Assembly (NCBI GenBank): GCA_964432155.1
Contig: CAYSMF010000001.1
Span: 233,540-297,539, forward strand
From: UBA10438 sp964432155
GTDB taxonomy: Bacteria > Bacteroidota > Ignavibacteria > Kapaibacteriales > Kapaibacteriaceae
DNA: 64,000 bases
Reading direction: 5' to 3'
Translations under genes and position numbers: made by a program
Notes under the pieces: generated by a model
Seen by the model: only the letters and a program-made list of their open reading frames with translations
The model's database searches: none
What the model was told of the DNA's origin: nothing
Shown: in pieces, positions 34,662 through 42,903 of the stretch
Layout: every line of letters starts with the position of its first letter
How positions within the stretch are numbered: position 1 is the stretch's first letter

Positions 34662-35810
34662 ATGTCACAACGCGACTACTACGAAATCCTGGGTGTCACT
34701 CGTACTGCTTCGGCAGACGAGATTAAGTCTGCGTATCGCAAGCTAGCGATGCAGTACCATCCCGATCGGAACCCAGACAATCCTGAAGCTGAATCAAAGT
34801 TCAAGGAAGCTGCCGAGGCCTACGAGATTCTCTCAAACCCAGAGAAGCGCTCCCGATACGATCAGTTCGGCCATGCCGGTATGCGCGGTGGTCAAGACTT
34901 TCACCAGTACAGCAATATCAACGACATCTTCAGCGCATTTGGCGACATCTTCGGTCAGTCCGTCTTCGGCGACATGTTCGGTCAGCAGCGCTCAGGTGGT
35001 CGTCGTCGGTCACACAAAGAACCAGGCGCAGATCTCAAGGTTCGTATGCCGCTTTCACTTGAGGACATCGCAACAGGTGTCGAGCGCACGATCAAGCTTC
35101 GTCACTGGAAGGCCTGTGGGACATGCTCTGGTGCCGGCACAAAGGAAGGCAGTGGCATGTCGACGTGTCAGACATGCCAGGGCACGGGCGAACTTCGCCA
35201 AGTATCGCGCAGCGTCTTCGGACAGTTCATCAATGTGGCACCGTGTGCACAGTGTAGTGGCACAGGCGAAATTCTTAAAGACCCATGCGACACGTGCCAT
35301 GGCGAAGGGCGCGTCGAAGGTGAAACAACCGTCAAGGTCACGATTCCTGCCGGTGTACACACTGGGAATTACCTGACCGTAACTGGCAAGGGGCATGCAG
35401 GCCGCCGTGGTGGCGAGGCTGGCGATGCAATCGTCGTCATCGAGGAGCAAGAACACGAAGTGTTTGAGCGCGAAGAGGACGATGTCTACATCGATGTGAT
35501 GTCTGACTTTGTCACGGCATCACTTGGTGGAGACATTCCAGTTCGCACACTGTTTGGTGAGTCAGTTCTGACCATTGAACCAGGCACTCAACCTGGAGCA
35601 ACGCTTCGTATGAAGGGCAAAGGCATCCCACACCTGAATGGCAAGGGTAGCGGTGATCAGTATGTACGATTCAACATCTACGTACCGACAAAGCTCTCGA
35701 GCAAGGAAAAGGACACCCTGAAGGAGCTTGGTAAGAGCGAGCATTTCCAGCCGAAGGATCAGCGACGTCGTTCCGACGTCTTTGAAAAGATCAAGGGCGC
35801 GTTCTCCTAA
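34662..35810 (+). CDS. dnaJ: Chaperone protein DnaJ
   Basis: A full-length type A Hsp40 of 382 residues. The J domain (2-70) carries HPD in YHPDRN. A Gly/Phe-rich region follows with GGQDFHQYSNINDIFSAFG and GDIFGQS. The zinc-finger domain has four CxxCxGxG repeats: CGTCSGAG, CQTCQGTG, CAQCSGTG and CDTCHGEG. The C-terminal substrate-binding domains are complete. It stimulates DnaK ATPase and delivers unfolded clients. It lies 25 nt after grpE. Confidence 0.97.
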   Translation: MSQRDYYEILGVTRTASADEIKSAYRKLAMQYHPDRNPDNPEAESKFKEAAEAYEILSNPEKRSRYDQFGHAGMRGGQDFHQYSNINDIFSAFGDIFGQSVFGDMFGQQRSGGRRRSHKEPGADLKVRMPLSLEDIATGVERTIKLRHWKACGTCSGAGTKEGSGMSTCQTCQGTGELRQVSRSVFGQFINVAPCAQCSGTGEILKDPCDTCHGEGRVEGETTVKVTIPAGVHTGNYLTVTGKGHAGRRGGEAGDAIVVIEEQEHEVFEREEDDVYIDVMSDFVTASLGGDIPVRTLFGESVLTIEPGTQPGATLRMKGKGIPHLNGKGSGDQYVRFNIYVPTKLSSKEKDTLKELGKSEHFQPKDQRRRSDVFEKIKGAFS

Positions 35811-35853
35811 CGAAGACGGCACAACGCGTCATCCCTCATCGTTTGTGAGCTTG

Positions 35854-36330
35854 ATGCGTTGGATCGATACGATACGTGAGCATCTGCATGTAACAGCCCT
35901 TGAGGCTCGTGCGCTTCTCCTGGTGGCCGTCGTGACGGTTTGTGGTGTCGTCGCGACCAGACTCACGGGTTCATCCAGTCTTCACGAGCATACGACGGCA
36001 CGTCGCTTAGAGGCGCTCATCGACTCTCTTCAGCGTAGTGCATCGATTGATCCCGATGTATCGACGGTTTCTGAATATCCTTTGCGTGATTCAGTCCATG
36101 AGAATGGACGGCAACGGACAGCCCACGTTCCACTGGCTGCGAACGTCAATCTCAATACCGCGAGCCTCGCGCAACTCGAGGCTCTTCCAGGCATCGGTCC
36201 AGCAACCGCACAAGCCATCATCATCGCGCGCAACCGCAACCGGTTTACATCGGTCGACGACCTGCTCGAGATTCGAGGTATAGGAGAGAAGAAGCTCGAA
36301 CGTATCCGACCGTACGTCGTAGCGCCGTAA
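35854..36330 (+). CDS. ComEA-like helix-hairpin-helix membrane protein
   Basis: A 158-residue protein with one N-terminal transmembrane helix (ARALLLVAVVTVCGVVATRL, about 17-36), a polar linker, and a C-terminal ComEA-type tandem HhH domain (NLNTASLAQLEALPGIGPAT, then TSVDDLLEIRGIGEKKLERIRPYV). Membrane-anchored proteins of this type bind incoming double-stranded DNA during natural transformation; a general DNA-binding role is also possible. No other com genes are near. The ATG at 35854 is chosen, with TTG 35851 and GTG 35845 also in frame. Confidence 0.85.
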   Translation: MRWIDTIREHLHVTALEARALLLVAVVTVCGVVATRLTGSSSLHEHTTARRLEALIDSLQRSASIDPDVSTVSEYPLRDSVHENGRQRTAHVPLAANVNLNTASLAQLEALPGIGPATAQAIIIARNRNRFTSVDDLLEIRGIGEKKLERIRPYVVAP

Positions 36331-36340
36331 ATTCACATCG

Positions 36341-37192
36341 ATGCATACCACAGTCTACCTTCATCCGCAACGAACGCTCGTCGCCCACTGGGAAACCGAC
36401 GGCGAAGCGCCTGTGCTCGTCTCCTATGCTGAGCTTGCACCAGACGCAGACATACGTCCCGCGCTAGGTACAGATGGTCCAGTAAGTGTAGCGCTTCACG
36501 CCAGTGCAGCGCGGTGGCATCACTTCCCTGTTGACGCAGATGAGGATGTGGTACTTCGTACGGCATTCGAGATCACGACCTGTCTTCCCGATATCGATCC
36601 ACTGGTTGATCGAGTTGTTACCATTCAAACCCGCGCATCGCGCGCTGAACGACAGTGGTGCGCCCTCACAGCTGTGCCACGCCACGTAACGGATGACATC
36701 GCGTTACGGATCGGACCTGAAGCACAGATCGTTCCCGACATCTTGTGTGATCTTGACGTTGCCCGTACGTGCATCAGCCAGCAAACCCAGCCATGGGTGC
36801 TCATCGGACTGCGTGGCTCGACATGGCAGTGTGCCGTTATCGGCGCGGATCATGCGATTGAGCATGTCGTTGCATTCCCAAACGACGCGTCACTGTCGTA
36901 TGCAGAGAACGCCGTTGAGAGTTTCTTTGGCATACGCAGTGCATCGATGAAGCCGATTGCGAAAGCGCTGTTCTATGGAGACGATCTCACCAAACCCCGC
37001 TTTGAGGATATTGCAACACGGCTTCTACGGGATGGCATTGTAATTGGTCGCCTTCAGCCGTTTCGACGTGTTGGTGCGTCGGTTGAGGATGCAACAAAAC
37101 GAACACTCCTGGCGATGGCGCACTTACTTGGTCCGCTCGTTGCTCCAGTGATCACGAACGTCGTGGAGAACGAGGTCCGTGCGGATTCATAG
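36341..37192 (+). CDS. Conserved-context protein of unknown function (possible DUF3822-like, actin-fold)
   Basis: A 283-residue soluble protein with no signal peptide. Sequence alternates beta and helical segments (VYLHPQRTLVAHWE at the start, PWVLIGLRGSTWQCAVIG and EHVVAFPNDASLSYAENAVES in the middle), compatible with an actin-like/PilM-like two-lobed fold. In Bacteroidota a DUF3822 gene commonly precedes rsmD, and this gene occupies exactly that place, overlapping rsmD by 14 nt. The relation is inferred from position and rough fold impression only. Function unknown. Confidence 0.65.
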   Translation: MHTTVYLHPQRTLVAHWETDGEAPVLVSYAELAPDADIRPALGTDGPVSVALHASAARWHHFPVDADEDVVLRTAFEITTCLPDIDPLVDRVVTIQTRASRAERQWCALTAVPRHVTDDIALRIGPEAQIVPDILCDLDVARTCISQQTQPWVLIGLRGSTWQCAVIGADHAIEHVVAFPNDASLSYAENAVESFFGIRSASMKPIAKALFYGDDLTKPRFEDIATRLLRDGIVIGRLQPFRRVGASVEDATKRTLLAMAHLLGPLVAPVITNVVENEVRADS

Positions 37193-37739
37193 CGGATATC
37201 TTCGTGGTCGCGAAATCCCCCCTCCACCCGGCTCGCAGACACGACCAACCACCGATGTCATCAAGGAGGCGATGTTCTCCGTCATCGAGCACCACATGTC
37301 GCTCGCAGGCGCCATCGTACTCGATCTCTTTGCCGGTAGCGGACAGCTGTCATGGGAGGCGCTGAGTCGGGGAGCTGCTTCGGCTACCCTGATCGATGCT
37401 TCCACAGACGTCTGCCGACATCTTCGTTCTGTAGCTATCAGCCTCGACGTGAGTGAGCGCGTCACAATCATTCGAAGCGATGTTCTTCCCTTTCTTCGAA
37501 ACGGCGATGTGCCGCGGGCACATCTGGTCTTCCTCGACCCACCGTATCATCTGCGGTGCTGCAATGCCGTCGTGAACGAACTCGCGTCAAAACAGCGGTT
37601 ACTGGAGGACGGCCTGATCGTTGTTGAGCATGGCGACCAAGAGGCATTGATGCCCCTTGACGAATATCCCACGGTATGGCACCGCGAACGGAGCACAACC
37701 GTTGTCGATATTCTACGGCATCAGCCCTCGCAGACGTAA
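37179..37739 (+). CDS. rsmD: 16S rRNA (guanine(966)-N2)-methyltransferase RsmD
   Basis: A 186-residue SAM-dependent methyltransferase that modifies G966 of 16S rRNA. The start MRIHSGYLRGREI and RPTTDVIKEAMFSVIEH are diagnostic. The SAM-binding motif I is VLDLFAGSGQLSWEALSRGA, and the catalytic DPPY is in LVFLDPPY. It begins with GTG overlapping the preceding gene by 14 nt. It is followed after 9 nt by coaD, a very common rsmD-coaD pairing. Confidence 0.94.
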   Translation: MRIHSGYLRGREIPPPPGSQTRPTTDVIKEAMFSVIEHHMSLAGAIVLDLFAGSGQLSWEALSRGAASATLIDASTDVCRHLRSVAISLDVSERVTIIRSDVLPFLRNGDVPRAHLVFLDPPYHLRCCNAVVNELASKQRLLEDGLIVVEHGDQEALMPLDEYPTVWHRERSTTVVDILRHQPSQT

Positions 37740-37744
37740 CTTTG
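37737..37744 (+). promoter_or_regulatory. TAnnTTTG -7 box of coaD
   Basis: TAACTTTG begins inside the rsmD stop codon and ends 4 nt before the coaD ATG. It matches the Bacteroidota -7 consensus exactly and would place the transcription start at the start codon. No TTTG is found at 19-21 nt upstream, so a -33 element is not supported. Confidence 0.4.
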
Positions 37745-37748
37745 TGGC

Positions 37749-38228
37749 ATGTCGAAACACGCTATGTACCCAGGGTCATTCGACCCGATCACGCTTGGTC
37801 ACGTCGATGTGATTGAGCGTGCTGCGCAGATGTTTGAAACTGTGACAGTCGTCATTGCCAAGAACAGTAAGAAAACGCCGCTGTTTGACGAGCATGAGCG
37901 GCTTGCGATGGCTACTGCATCGCTCGTTCACCTACCAAACGTCTCTGTTACCGTCCATGCCGGACTCGTTGTTGATTTCGCGAATGAGCACGGCGTTGAT
38001 GTGATCGTACGGGGTCTGCGTGCCGTGAGCGACTTCGAATATGAGTTTCAGATTGCACTCATGAATCGCAAACTGCAGCCCGACGTGTCGACCATCTTCC
38101 TGATGCCACACGAGCGCTATACCTACCTCAACTCAAGCATCATTCGCGAGCTTGGACGCTACCGACAGGACATCTCTGACTTTGTTCCACGAGCGGTAGT
38201 TGACGCTATGCACAGGAAGTTTGCATGA
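37749..38228 (+). CDS. coaD: Phosphopantetheine adenylyltransferase
   Basis: Catalyses the penultimate step of coenzyme A synthesis, joining 4'-phosphopantetheine to AMP. The 159-residue protein has the nucleotidyltransferase GxFDPITLGHVDVIERA motif near the start, VRGLRAVSDFEYEFQIALMNRKL in the middle and the ISSxxxR-like NSSIIRELGRY near the C-terminus, all in family order. Its stop overlaps the rimO start (ATGA). Confidence 0.96.
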   Translation: MSKHAMYPGSFDPITLGHVDVIERAAQMFETVTVVIAKNSKKTPLFDEHERLAMATASLVHLPNVSVTVHAGLVVDFANEHGVDVIVRGLRAVSDFEYEFQIALMNRKLQPDVSTIFLMPHERYTYLNSSIIRELGRYRQDISDFVPRAVVDAMHRKFA

Positions 38229-39502
38229 AGGTTCATATCGTCACCCTCGGCTGCAGTAAGAACACTGTCGACAGTGAAGTCCTTGCAGGTCAACTGCACG
38301 CAAATCAGCTCGAACTCGCATCCACCATCGAAGATGCTGACACGCTGGTGATCAACACGTGTGGATTCATTGATGCGGCGAAAGAGGAGAGCATTCAGGC
38401 TATCCTTGAAGCAGCCGAACTCAAGCGTCAGGGCTCGCTGCAGCGTTTGGTCGTTGCGGGATGTCTATCGGAACGTTACGGAAGTGACCTTCGTGATGAG
38501 ATCCCCGAAGTAGATCACGTGTTTGGCACCGAAGCATACGAGCAGATCATCAAGGCTCTCTCGCCAGATCTCAAGTACTCGCTCCTTGGTGAGCGCATCA
38601 TCTCGACGCCGAAGCACTACGCCTACATGAAGATCTCGGAAGGTTGCGATCATCCATGCGCGTTCTGTGCGATTCCTATCATGCGTGGCACACACCGCTC
38701 GACACCAATCCCCCAGCTTGTCGCACAGGCACAATCGCTTGTTCGGCAAGGCGTAAAGGAGCTCGTACTCGTAGCGCAAGACTCCACGTATTTTGGCATG
38801 GATACAGAGGGACGTCGAATGCTGCCGGAGTTGCTGCGTGCTCTTTCTGACGAGAGCGGTGCTGCGTGGATTCGCCTCATGTATGCGTACCCTGCGAAGT
38901 TCCCAACGGACATTCTTGACGTTATACGCGAGCGATCGAACATTGCGACCTACCTCGACATGCCGCTGCAACACGCCTCAACGGAAGTGCTCAAGAACAT
39001 GCGCCGCGGCATCACACGTCGCACCACAGAAGACCTTTTGAAGCAGATTCGCGATACGGTGCCGGGCATCACACTACGCAGCACATTCATCGTAGGATAT
39101 CCGAGCGAGACAGAGGCAGACGTCGACGAACTTGCAGACTTTATCACCGAGCAGCAATTCGATCGACTCGGCGTGTTTCAATACTCGCAAGAGGACGACA
39201 CGTACGCCTATATCCTTGGCGATCCGATTCCTACCGAAGTGAAGCAGGAGCGCATGCAGCGGATCATGGAGATTCAACGCGACATCTCGCTTGCCAAGAA
39301 TCAACAGAAGGTCGGTACAACACAGCGAGTCCTCATTGAAGAACTGATCGACGAGGAGTATCGAGGTCGTACCGAGGCCGATGCACCCGAGGTAGACAAT
39401 GACGTCTACGTGCGATCAGCTCAGCCCCTTGAGCCCGGTTCGTTTGTCGACGTTGTCATCGACGATGCTGCCGAGTTCGATCTTTTTGGTCACGTACGCT
39501 AA
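38225..39502 (+). CDS. rimO: Ribosomal protein S12 methylthiotransferase RimO
   Basis: Radical-SAM enzyme that adds a methylthio group to the conserved Asp of ribosomal protein S12. The 425-residue product has the N-terminal TLGCSKNTVDSEVLAG with the first cluster Cys, NTCGFI, VAGCLSERYG, the radical-SAM GCDHPCAFCAIP and a C-terminal TRAM domain. The LGCSKN signature separates it from MtaB. Translationally coupled to coaD by a 4-nt overlap. Confidence 0.95.
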   Translation: MKVHIVTLGCSKNTVDSEVLAGQLHANQLELASTIEDADTLVINTCGFIDAAKEESIQAILEAAELKRQGSLQRLVVAGCLSERYGSDLRDEIPEVDHVFGTEAYEQIIKALSPDLKYSLLGERIISTPKHYAYMKISEGCDHPCAFCAIPIMRGTHRSTPIPQLVAQAQSLVRQGVKELVLVAQDSTYFGMDTEGRRMLPELLRALSDESGAAWIRLMYAYPAKFPTDILDVIRERSNIATYLDMPLQHASTEVLKNMRRGITRRTTEDLLKQIRDTVPGITLRSTFIVGYPSETEADVDELADFITEQQFDRLGVFQYSQEDDTYAYILGDPIPTEVKQERMQRIMEIQRDISLAKNQQKVGTTQRVLIEELIDEEYRGRTEADAPEVDNDVYVRSAQPLEPGSFVDVVIDDAAEFDLFGHVR

Positions 39503-39512
39503 CACAGATCCC

Positions 39513-40139
39513 ATGCGCTATCTCCTCTCGCTCACTGTCGCCGCATTTGTGCTTTCTACTTCGCCTGTTCTTGCTCAACGAGTTGAGGTGAATGCACTCT
39601 CTGCCTACATGTTCGGCACGTCGACCGACTACATCTATCCGAATGGCTCGCGTTATGGCGAGATCTGGATTGCACCGAGCGCCGTATATGGTGGAGCTAT
39701 TGATGTGGTACTTCGCAATAACATCATGTTCGAAGTCCAATACATGGTTCAGCCGACACGTGCTGAAGAGCGTGGTCCAGGCGGTATCGTATTGCACTCC
39801 ACCGATCTTACGAATCACCTTGTTCAGGCTGGCGGTCTGTACACACGATCACTCGGCAAAGCAGATGTCTTTGGCGGCGTCATGTTCGGTCTGGAAGTAT
39901 TTGCACCGACCGTTCCGCAATACGAGTCCGTTGTGCGTTTTCTTGGAACGCTTACTGGTGGCACCAAGGTCTGGATCACTGACGGTGTCGGACTGCGCTT
40001 CCAAGCTGCGCTCAACATGCCGATGGTACTCTCTGGTGTCGGCTTCTACTTCGGTACAGGTGGCGCTGATTATGGGGCTTCGACATTTGTACAACTGCTC
40101 CAGTTCAATCTGGGCGGAGGCGTTGTCGTTCGTCTCTGA
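39513..40139 (+). CDS. Putative outer-membrane/periplasmic protein of unknown function
   Basis: A 208-residue exported protein with a clear signal peptide (YLLSLTVAAFVLSTSPVLAQ). The mature part consists of alternating amphipathic strands rich in Gly, Tyr and Val (SAVYGGAIDVVLRNNIMFEV, then GGLYTRSL, GGVMFGLEVF, ending QFNLGGGVVVRL) with a terminal-strand-like end, suggesting an 8-strand outer-membrane barrel. The ATG at 39513 starts the signal peptide. It lies 10 nt after rimO, and its stop is 2 nt from the convergent membrane-protein gene. No named family recognised. Confidence 0.72.
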   Translation: MRYLLSLTVAAFVLSTSPVLAQRVEVNALSAYMFGTSTDYIYPNGSRYGEIWIAPSAVYGGAIDVVLRNNIMFEVQYMVQPTRAEERGPGGIVLHSTDLTNHLVQAGGLYTRSLGKADVFGGVMFGLEVFAPTVPQYESVVRFLGTLTGGTKVWITDGVGLRFQAALNMPMVLSGVGFYFGTGGADYGASTFVQLLQFNLGGGVVVRL

Positions 40140-40141
40140 GT

Positions 40142-40501
40142 TCAGTGACGATAGTGACGGAATAGCGTCGTCACTACAAGTGCACTAACGATGCTCATTA
40201 CGGTGAGCAACACAGCGATTGCGGTCTCTGCCGTCATCCCGCTCAGCACGGCGTGCCACTTCACCGACGCACGCCACACGAACGTGAGCAAGAAGATCCC
40301 CGCAGCTGAGAGAGCCGCAGGATGCGTCCACATACGTCCCTGACGGTGAAGCACACCTAGGATGATCACAAAGGTTCCGAACAAACCGCCGTTGAGGATT
40401 GAACTTGCACTCGTCTCACCGGTCAATTCAAATCCGATGATACCGGCAATCACGAGGAACACGCCGTAGGCAATCAACAGCAGACCAAGTTGTTTAGCCA
40501 C
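40142..40501 (-). CDS. TMEM14-like four-helix membrane protein
   Basis: About 119 residues and four hydrophobic helices with small glycine-rich turns (LGLLLIAYGVFLVIAGIIGF, then NGGLFGTFVIILGVL, then LSAAGIFLLTFVWRA, then ETAIAVLLTVMSIVSALVV). This resembles the TMEM14/UPF0136 family. The start is uncertain: GTG at 40501 overlaps the ABC gene stop by 8 nt, while an ATG at 40525 would overlap by 32 nt. No function is established for bacterial members. Co-transcription with the ABC ATPase suggests only shared expression. Confidence 0.65.
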   Translation of the reverse strand: MAKQLGLLLIAYGVFLVIAGIIGFELTGETSASSILNGGLFGTFVIILGVLHRQGRMWTHPAALSAAGIFLLTFVWRASVKWHAVLSGMTAETAIAVLLTVMSIVSALVVTTLFRHYRH

Positions 40502-41198
40502 GATTGGCCTCGGCACATTGTCCATCGACCATATGGACGATACGGTGAGCGCGACGTGCGAGCTCAACACTGTGTGTGGCAATAACGCACGCTGTGCCGT
40601 TTTCGGCACTTAAGGTCAGCAGCAAGTCAGCGATCGATTCAGCATGCTCTTGATCAAGATTCCCCGTCGGCTCGTCAGCGAACACAATAGCGGGTCCGTT
40701 TACCAGCGCACGGGCAATGGCAACGCGTTGCTGCTCGCCCCCTGAGAGTTCACGAGGCATATGAGTAGCACGGTGCGTCATTCCCACTGATGCAAGGAGT
40801 GCGTCAGCGCGCTTTGCCACGTCGGATTCGCGATCGCCACGCAAGAGACCTGGCATCATCACGTTTTCACGTGCTGTGAATTCAGGCAATAGATGATGGA
40901 ATTGGAACACGACACCTATTGACGACAACCGCAGCGCGGTAATTGTGGACGTACTCGCCGATGGAATATCAATCGGGCGGTCATCAACGTGATAGACAAC
41001 CGAGCCCGCATCAAGCGTGTCCAATGTCGCCAGGATATGAAGGAAGGTACTCTTCCCAGCACCACTTGGCCCCATCAATGCAACCACTTCTCCGGGCATT
41101 ACTGTAAGCGACGCGCCTCGCAGCACGTGCGTGGCGGCCTCTGTTTCTGAGGTGCGGTACGCCTTTGTGATTCCCTGCGCTATGAGAATCGGCGTCAT
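40494..41198 (-). CDS. ABC transporter ATP-binding protein (LolD/MacB-like)
   Basis: A 234-residue ATPase with Walker A GPSGAGKST, Q-loop VFQFHHLLPEFTARENV, the signature LSGGEQQRVAIARAL, Walker B IVFADEPTGNLD and the H-loop ATHS. The FHHLLPEFTA and DEPTGNLD patterns are typical of LolD-type ATPases that work with MacB/LolC permeases in lipoprotein release or efflux. No permease gene is adjacent. It overlaps the pheS stop by 4 nt, so it is expressed with pheS. Confidence 0.9.
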   Translation of the reverse strand: MTPILIAQGITKAYRTSETEAATHVLRGASLTVMPGEVVALMGPSGAGKSTFLHILATLDTLDAGSVVYHVDDRPIDIPSASTSTITALRLSSIGVVFQFHHLLPEFTARENVMMPGLLRGDRESDVAKRADALLASVGMTHRATHMPRELSGGEQQRVAIARALVNGPAIVFADEPTGNLDQEHAESIADLLLTLSAENGTACVIATHSVELARRAHRIVHMVDGQCAEANRG

Positions 41199-42220
41199 GA
41201 GAACTGACCTAACACTCGCAGGTCGTTATCGTAGAGCATGCGAATATCATCGATGCCGGTCATCATTAGCACAACGCGCTCAACTCCGAATCCAAAGGCA
41301 AATCCCGAGTACTCTTCCGGATCAATACCACAAGCACGAAGCACGTTTGGATGAACCATTCCGGCTCCGCAGATTTCGAGCCAACCCGAGTGCTTGCAGA
41401 TGCGACACCCCTGCCCCTTGCACAAGAAGCACGACATATCGATTTCGCAGCTCGGCTCGGTAAACGGGAAGTACGAAGTGCGGAAGCGGAACTCAGCGTG
41501 TGCATCATAGAACCTACGGGCAAACTCCATGATCGTGCCCTTGAGGTCTGCCATGCTCACACCCTTATCGATGTAGAGCCCTTCGATCTGATGGAACTCA
41601 GCCAACGAGCGAGCGCTCACAGCCTCGTTGCGATACACGCGACCCGGCATAATGCAACGGATTGGTGGCTTCATCGACTCCATGACCCGGACTTGTACCG
41701 ACGACGTGTGAGTACGAAGCAACACGTCTGCGCGATCAGCTGCATCGACGAAAAACGTGTCTTGCATATCGCGCGCAGGGTGATCTTCGGCGAAGTTGAG
41801 CTTGCCGAAGTTGTGTGCGTCATCTTCAACGTCTGGACCCTCAGCAACGTCAAATCCCATCGATCCAAAGATTTCGACGAGCTTTAGAATTGACTGTGTG
41901 ATTGGGTGCACGGCACCGACGCGTACGCCGCGGCTCGGCAAGGTGGTGTCTATTGTCGGGACAGGTGCAGGAGCGCCGTAGGTCGCAAGTGCTTGCTCGT
42001 ATGCGCCTTCAGCGCGCGTGCGAAGTTCATTGAGCGCTTTGCCGACAACTGGCTTGTCTTCCTTCGGAACTGAGCGCAGTTGATCAACGCAGGCCTGCAG
42101 CGTTCCCTTCTTCACCAAGTGCGTCAAGCGAAACTGCTCAGCATCCTCACGAGTAGCGATGCCGGCAATATCAACTTCGATCTGCGCCTTGAGCGCCGAG
42201 ATGGTATCGAGGAGTGTCAT
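41195..42220 (-). CDS. pheS: Phenylalanyl-tRNA synthetase alpha subunit
   Basis: The catalytic alpha chain of the alpha2-beta2 PheRS (341 residues). An N-terminal coiled coil (about 1-85) precedes the class II core. Motif 1 is around HPITQSILKLVEIFGSMGF, motif 2 is FHQIEGLYID preceded by GRVYRNEAV, and motif 3 is GFGVERVVLM near the end. A Cys cluster CFLCKGQGCRICKHSGWLE lies near residue 270, a common feature of bacterial PheS. pheT is not adjacent: an ABC ATPase follows instead. A -7 box 5 nt upstream suggests separate leaderless transcription after the rplT terminator. Confidence 0.95.
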   Translation of the reverse strand: MTLLDTISALKAQIEVDIAGIATREDAEQFRLTHLVKKGTLQACVDQLRSVPKEDKPVVGKALNELRTRAEGAYEQALATYGAPAPVPTIDTTLPSRGVRVGAVHPITQSILKLVEIFGSMGFDVAEGPDVEDDAHNFGKLNFAEDHPARDMQDTFFVDAADRADVLLRTHTSSVQVRVMESMKPPIRCIMPGRVYRNEAVSARSLAEFHQIEGLYIDKGVSMADLKGTIMEFARRFYDAHAEFRFRTSYFPFTEPSCEIDMSCFLCKGQGCRICKHSGWLEICGAGMVHPNVLRACGIDPEEYSGFAFGFGVERVVLMMTGIDDIRMLYDNDLRVLGQFS

Positions 42221-42225
42221 AGGTA

Positions 42226-42233
42226 CAAATGTA
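42226..42233 (-). promoter_or_regulatory. TAnnTTTG -7 box of pheS
   Basis: On the - strand TACATTTG is followed by TACCT and the pheS ATG, an exact -7 consensus 5 nt from the start codon. It lies just downstream of the hairpin that ends the infC-rpmI-rplT unit, consistent with a fresh transcription start for pheS. The -33 position falls inside the terminator and shows no TTTG. Confidence 0.45.
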
Positions 42234-42240
42234 CGGATAG

Positions 42241-42274
42241 AAAAACGGCGGTGATGACCTTGTCACCACCGCCG
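42241..42274 (-). terminator. Rho-independent terminator of infC-rpmI-rplT
   Basis: Read on the - strand: a 13-bp G/C-rich stem with CGGCGGTGGTGAC pairing to GTCATCACCGCCG through one G-U wobble and a 3-nt loop, followed at once by TTTTT. On the + strand the same position is an A-C mismatch with no U tract, so the signal is oriented for the ribosomal operon. It begins 23 nt past the rplT stop. Confidence 0.85.
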
Positions 42275-42296
42275 CATTCACGAATTCTCAATCTCC

Positions 42297-42638
42297 TTAC
42301 ACAGACTTTGCGATCGTCGCAAACACCTGTGGGTGATTCATTGCGATGTCAGCAAGAACCTTGCGGTTGATCGCAATATTGTTCTTCTTCAGGCCGTGCA
42401 TCAGCTTCGAATACGTTGTTCCGTTCAGACGTGCCGCAGCGTTAATGCGGACGATCCAGAGCGAACGGAATGTGCGCTTCTTGTTACGGCGGTCACGGTA
42501 TGCATACTGCAGACCCTTCTCGACGTGGTGCTTGGCAATTGTCCAAACCTTTGAACGTGCGCCCCAGTAGCCCTTGGCGAGCTTGAAGTATTTCTTCTTG
42601 CGCTGGTGCGCCGCTACTTTATTGACACTACGTGGCAT
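42297..42638 (-). CDS. rplT: 50S ribosomal protein L20
   Basis: L20 is an early-assembling 23S rRNA-binding protein. The 113-residue product is full length and opens MPRSVNKVAAHQRKKKYFK with AKGYWGARSK, then YRDRRNKKRTFRSLWIVRIN and the globular C-terminus HGLKKNNIAINRKVLADIA. It is the third gene of infC-rpmI-rplT. In other bacteria L20 autoregulates this operon; I could not identify a specific leader structure here. Confidence 0.97.
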   Translation of the reverse strand: MPRSVNKVAAHQRKKKYFKLAKGYWGARSKVWTIAKHHVEKGLQYAYRDRRNKKRTFRSLWIVRINAAARLNGTTYSKLMHGLKKNNIAINRKVLADIAMNHPQVFATIAKSV

Positions 42639-42705
42639 GTCAACTCTCCACTATGTTGTCGTCAGGAGAACGGCTTTCCCTGATCGACGTGAATAAAATT
42701 GTCCG

Positions 42706-42903
42706 TTAACGCATTGCGAGGCAGTGCAGGACATTGTTCATGTTCGATGGATCAACGAGAGCATCTTGGCGAAGGTTACGCTTACGCTTGCGATTCTTGC
42801 TCGTCAAAATGTGGCTGCGATTTGCCTTCTGGCGCTTGATCGCACCTGATCCGGTGATCTTGTATCGCTTCTTCGCACCGGAGTTGGTCTTCATCTTCGG
42901 CAT
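42706..42903 (-). CDS. rpmI: 50S ribosomal protein L35
   Basis: The 65-residue basic protein MPKMKTNSGAKKRYKITGSG, then IKRQKANRSHILTSK, then KRKRNLRQDALVD, matches L35 along its whole length. It overlaps the infC stop by 1 nt at its start and is followed by rplT after 67 nt, the standard order. Confidence 0.97.
   Translation of the reverse strand: MPKMKTNSGAKKRYKITGSGAIKRQKANRSHILTSKNRKRKRNLRQDALVDPSNMNNVLHCLAMR

Noticed and set aside
42660..42690. Small hairpin between rpmI and rplT as an L20 autoregulatory structure
   Set aside because: Only a short imperfect stem is visible and no match to a known L20 leader could be made by eye.
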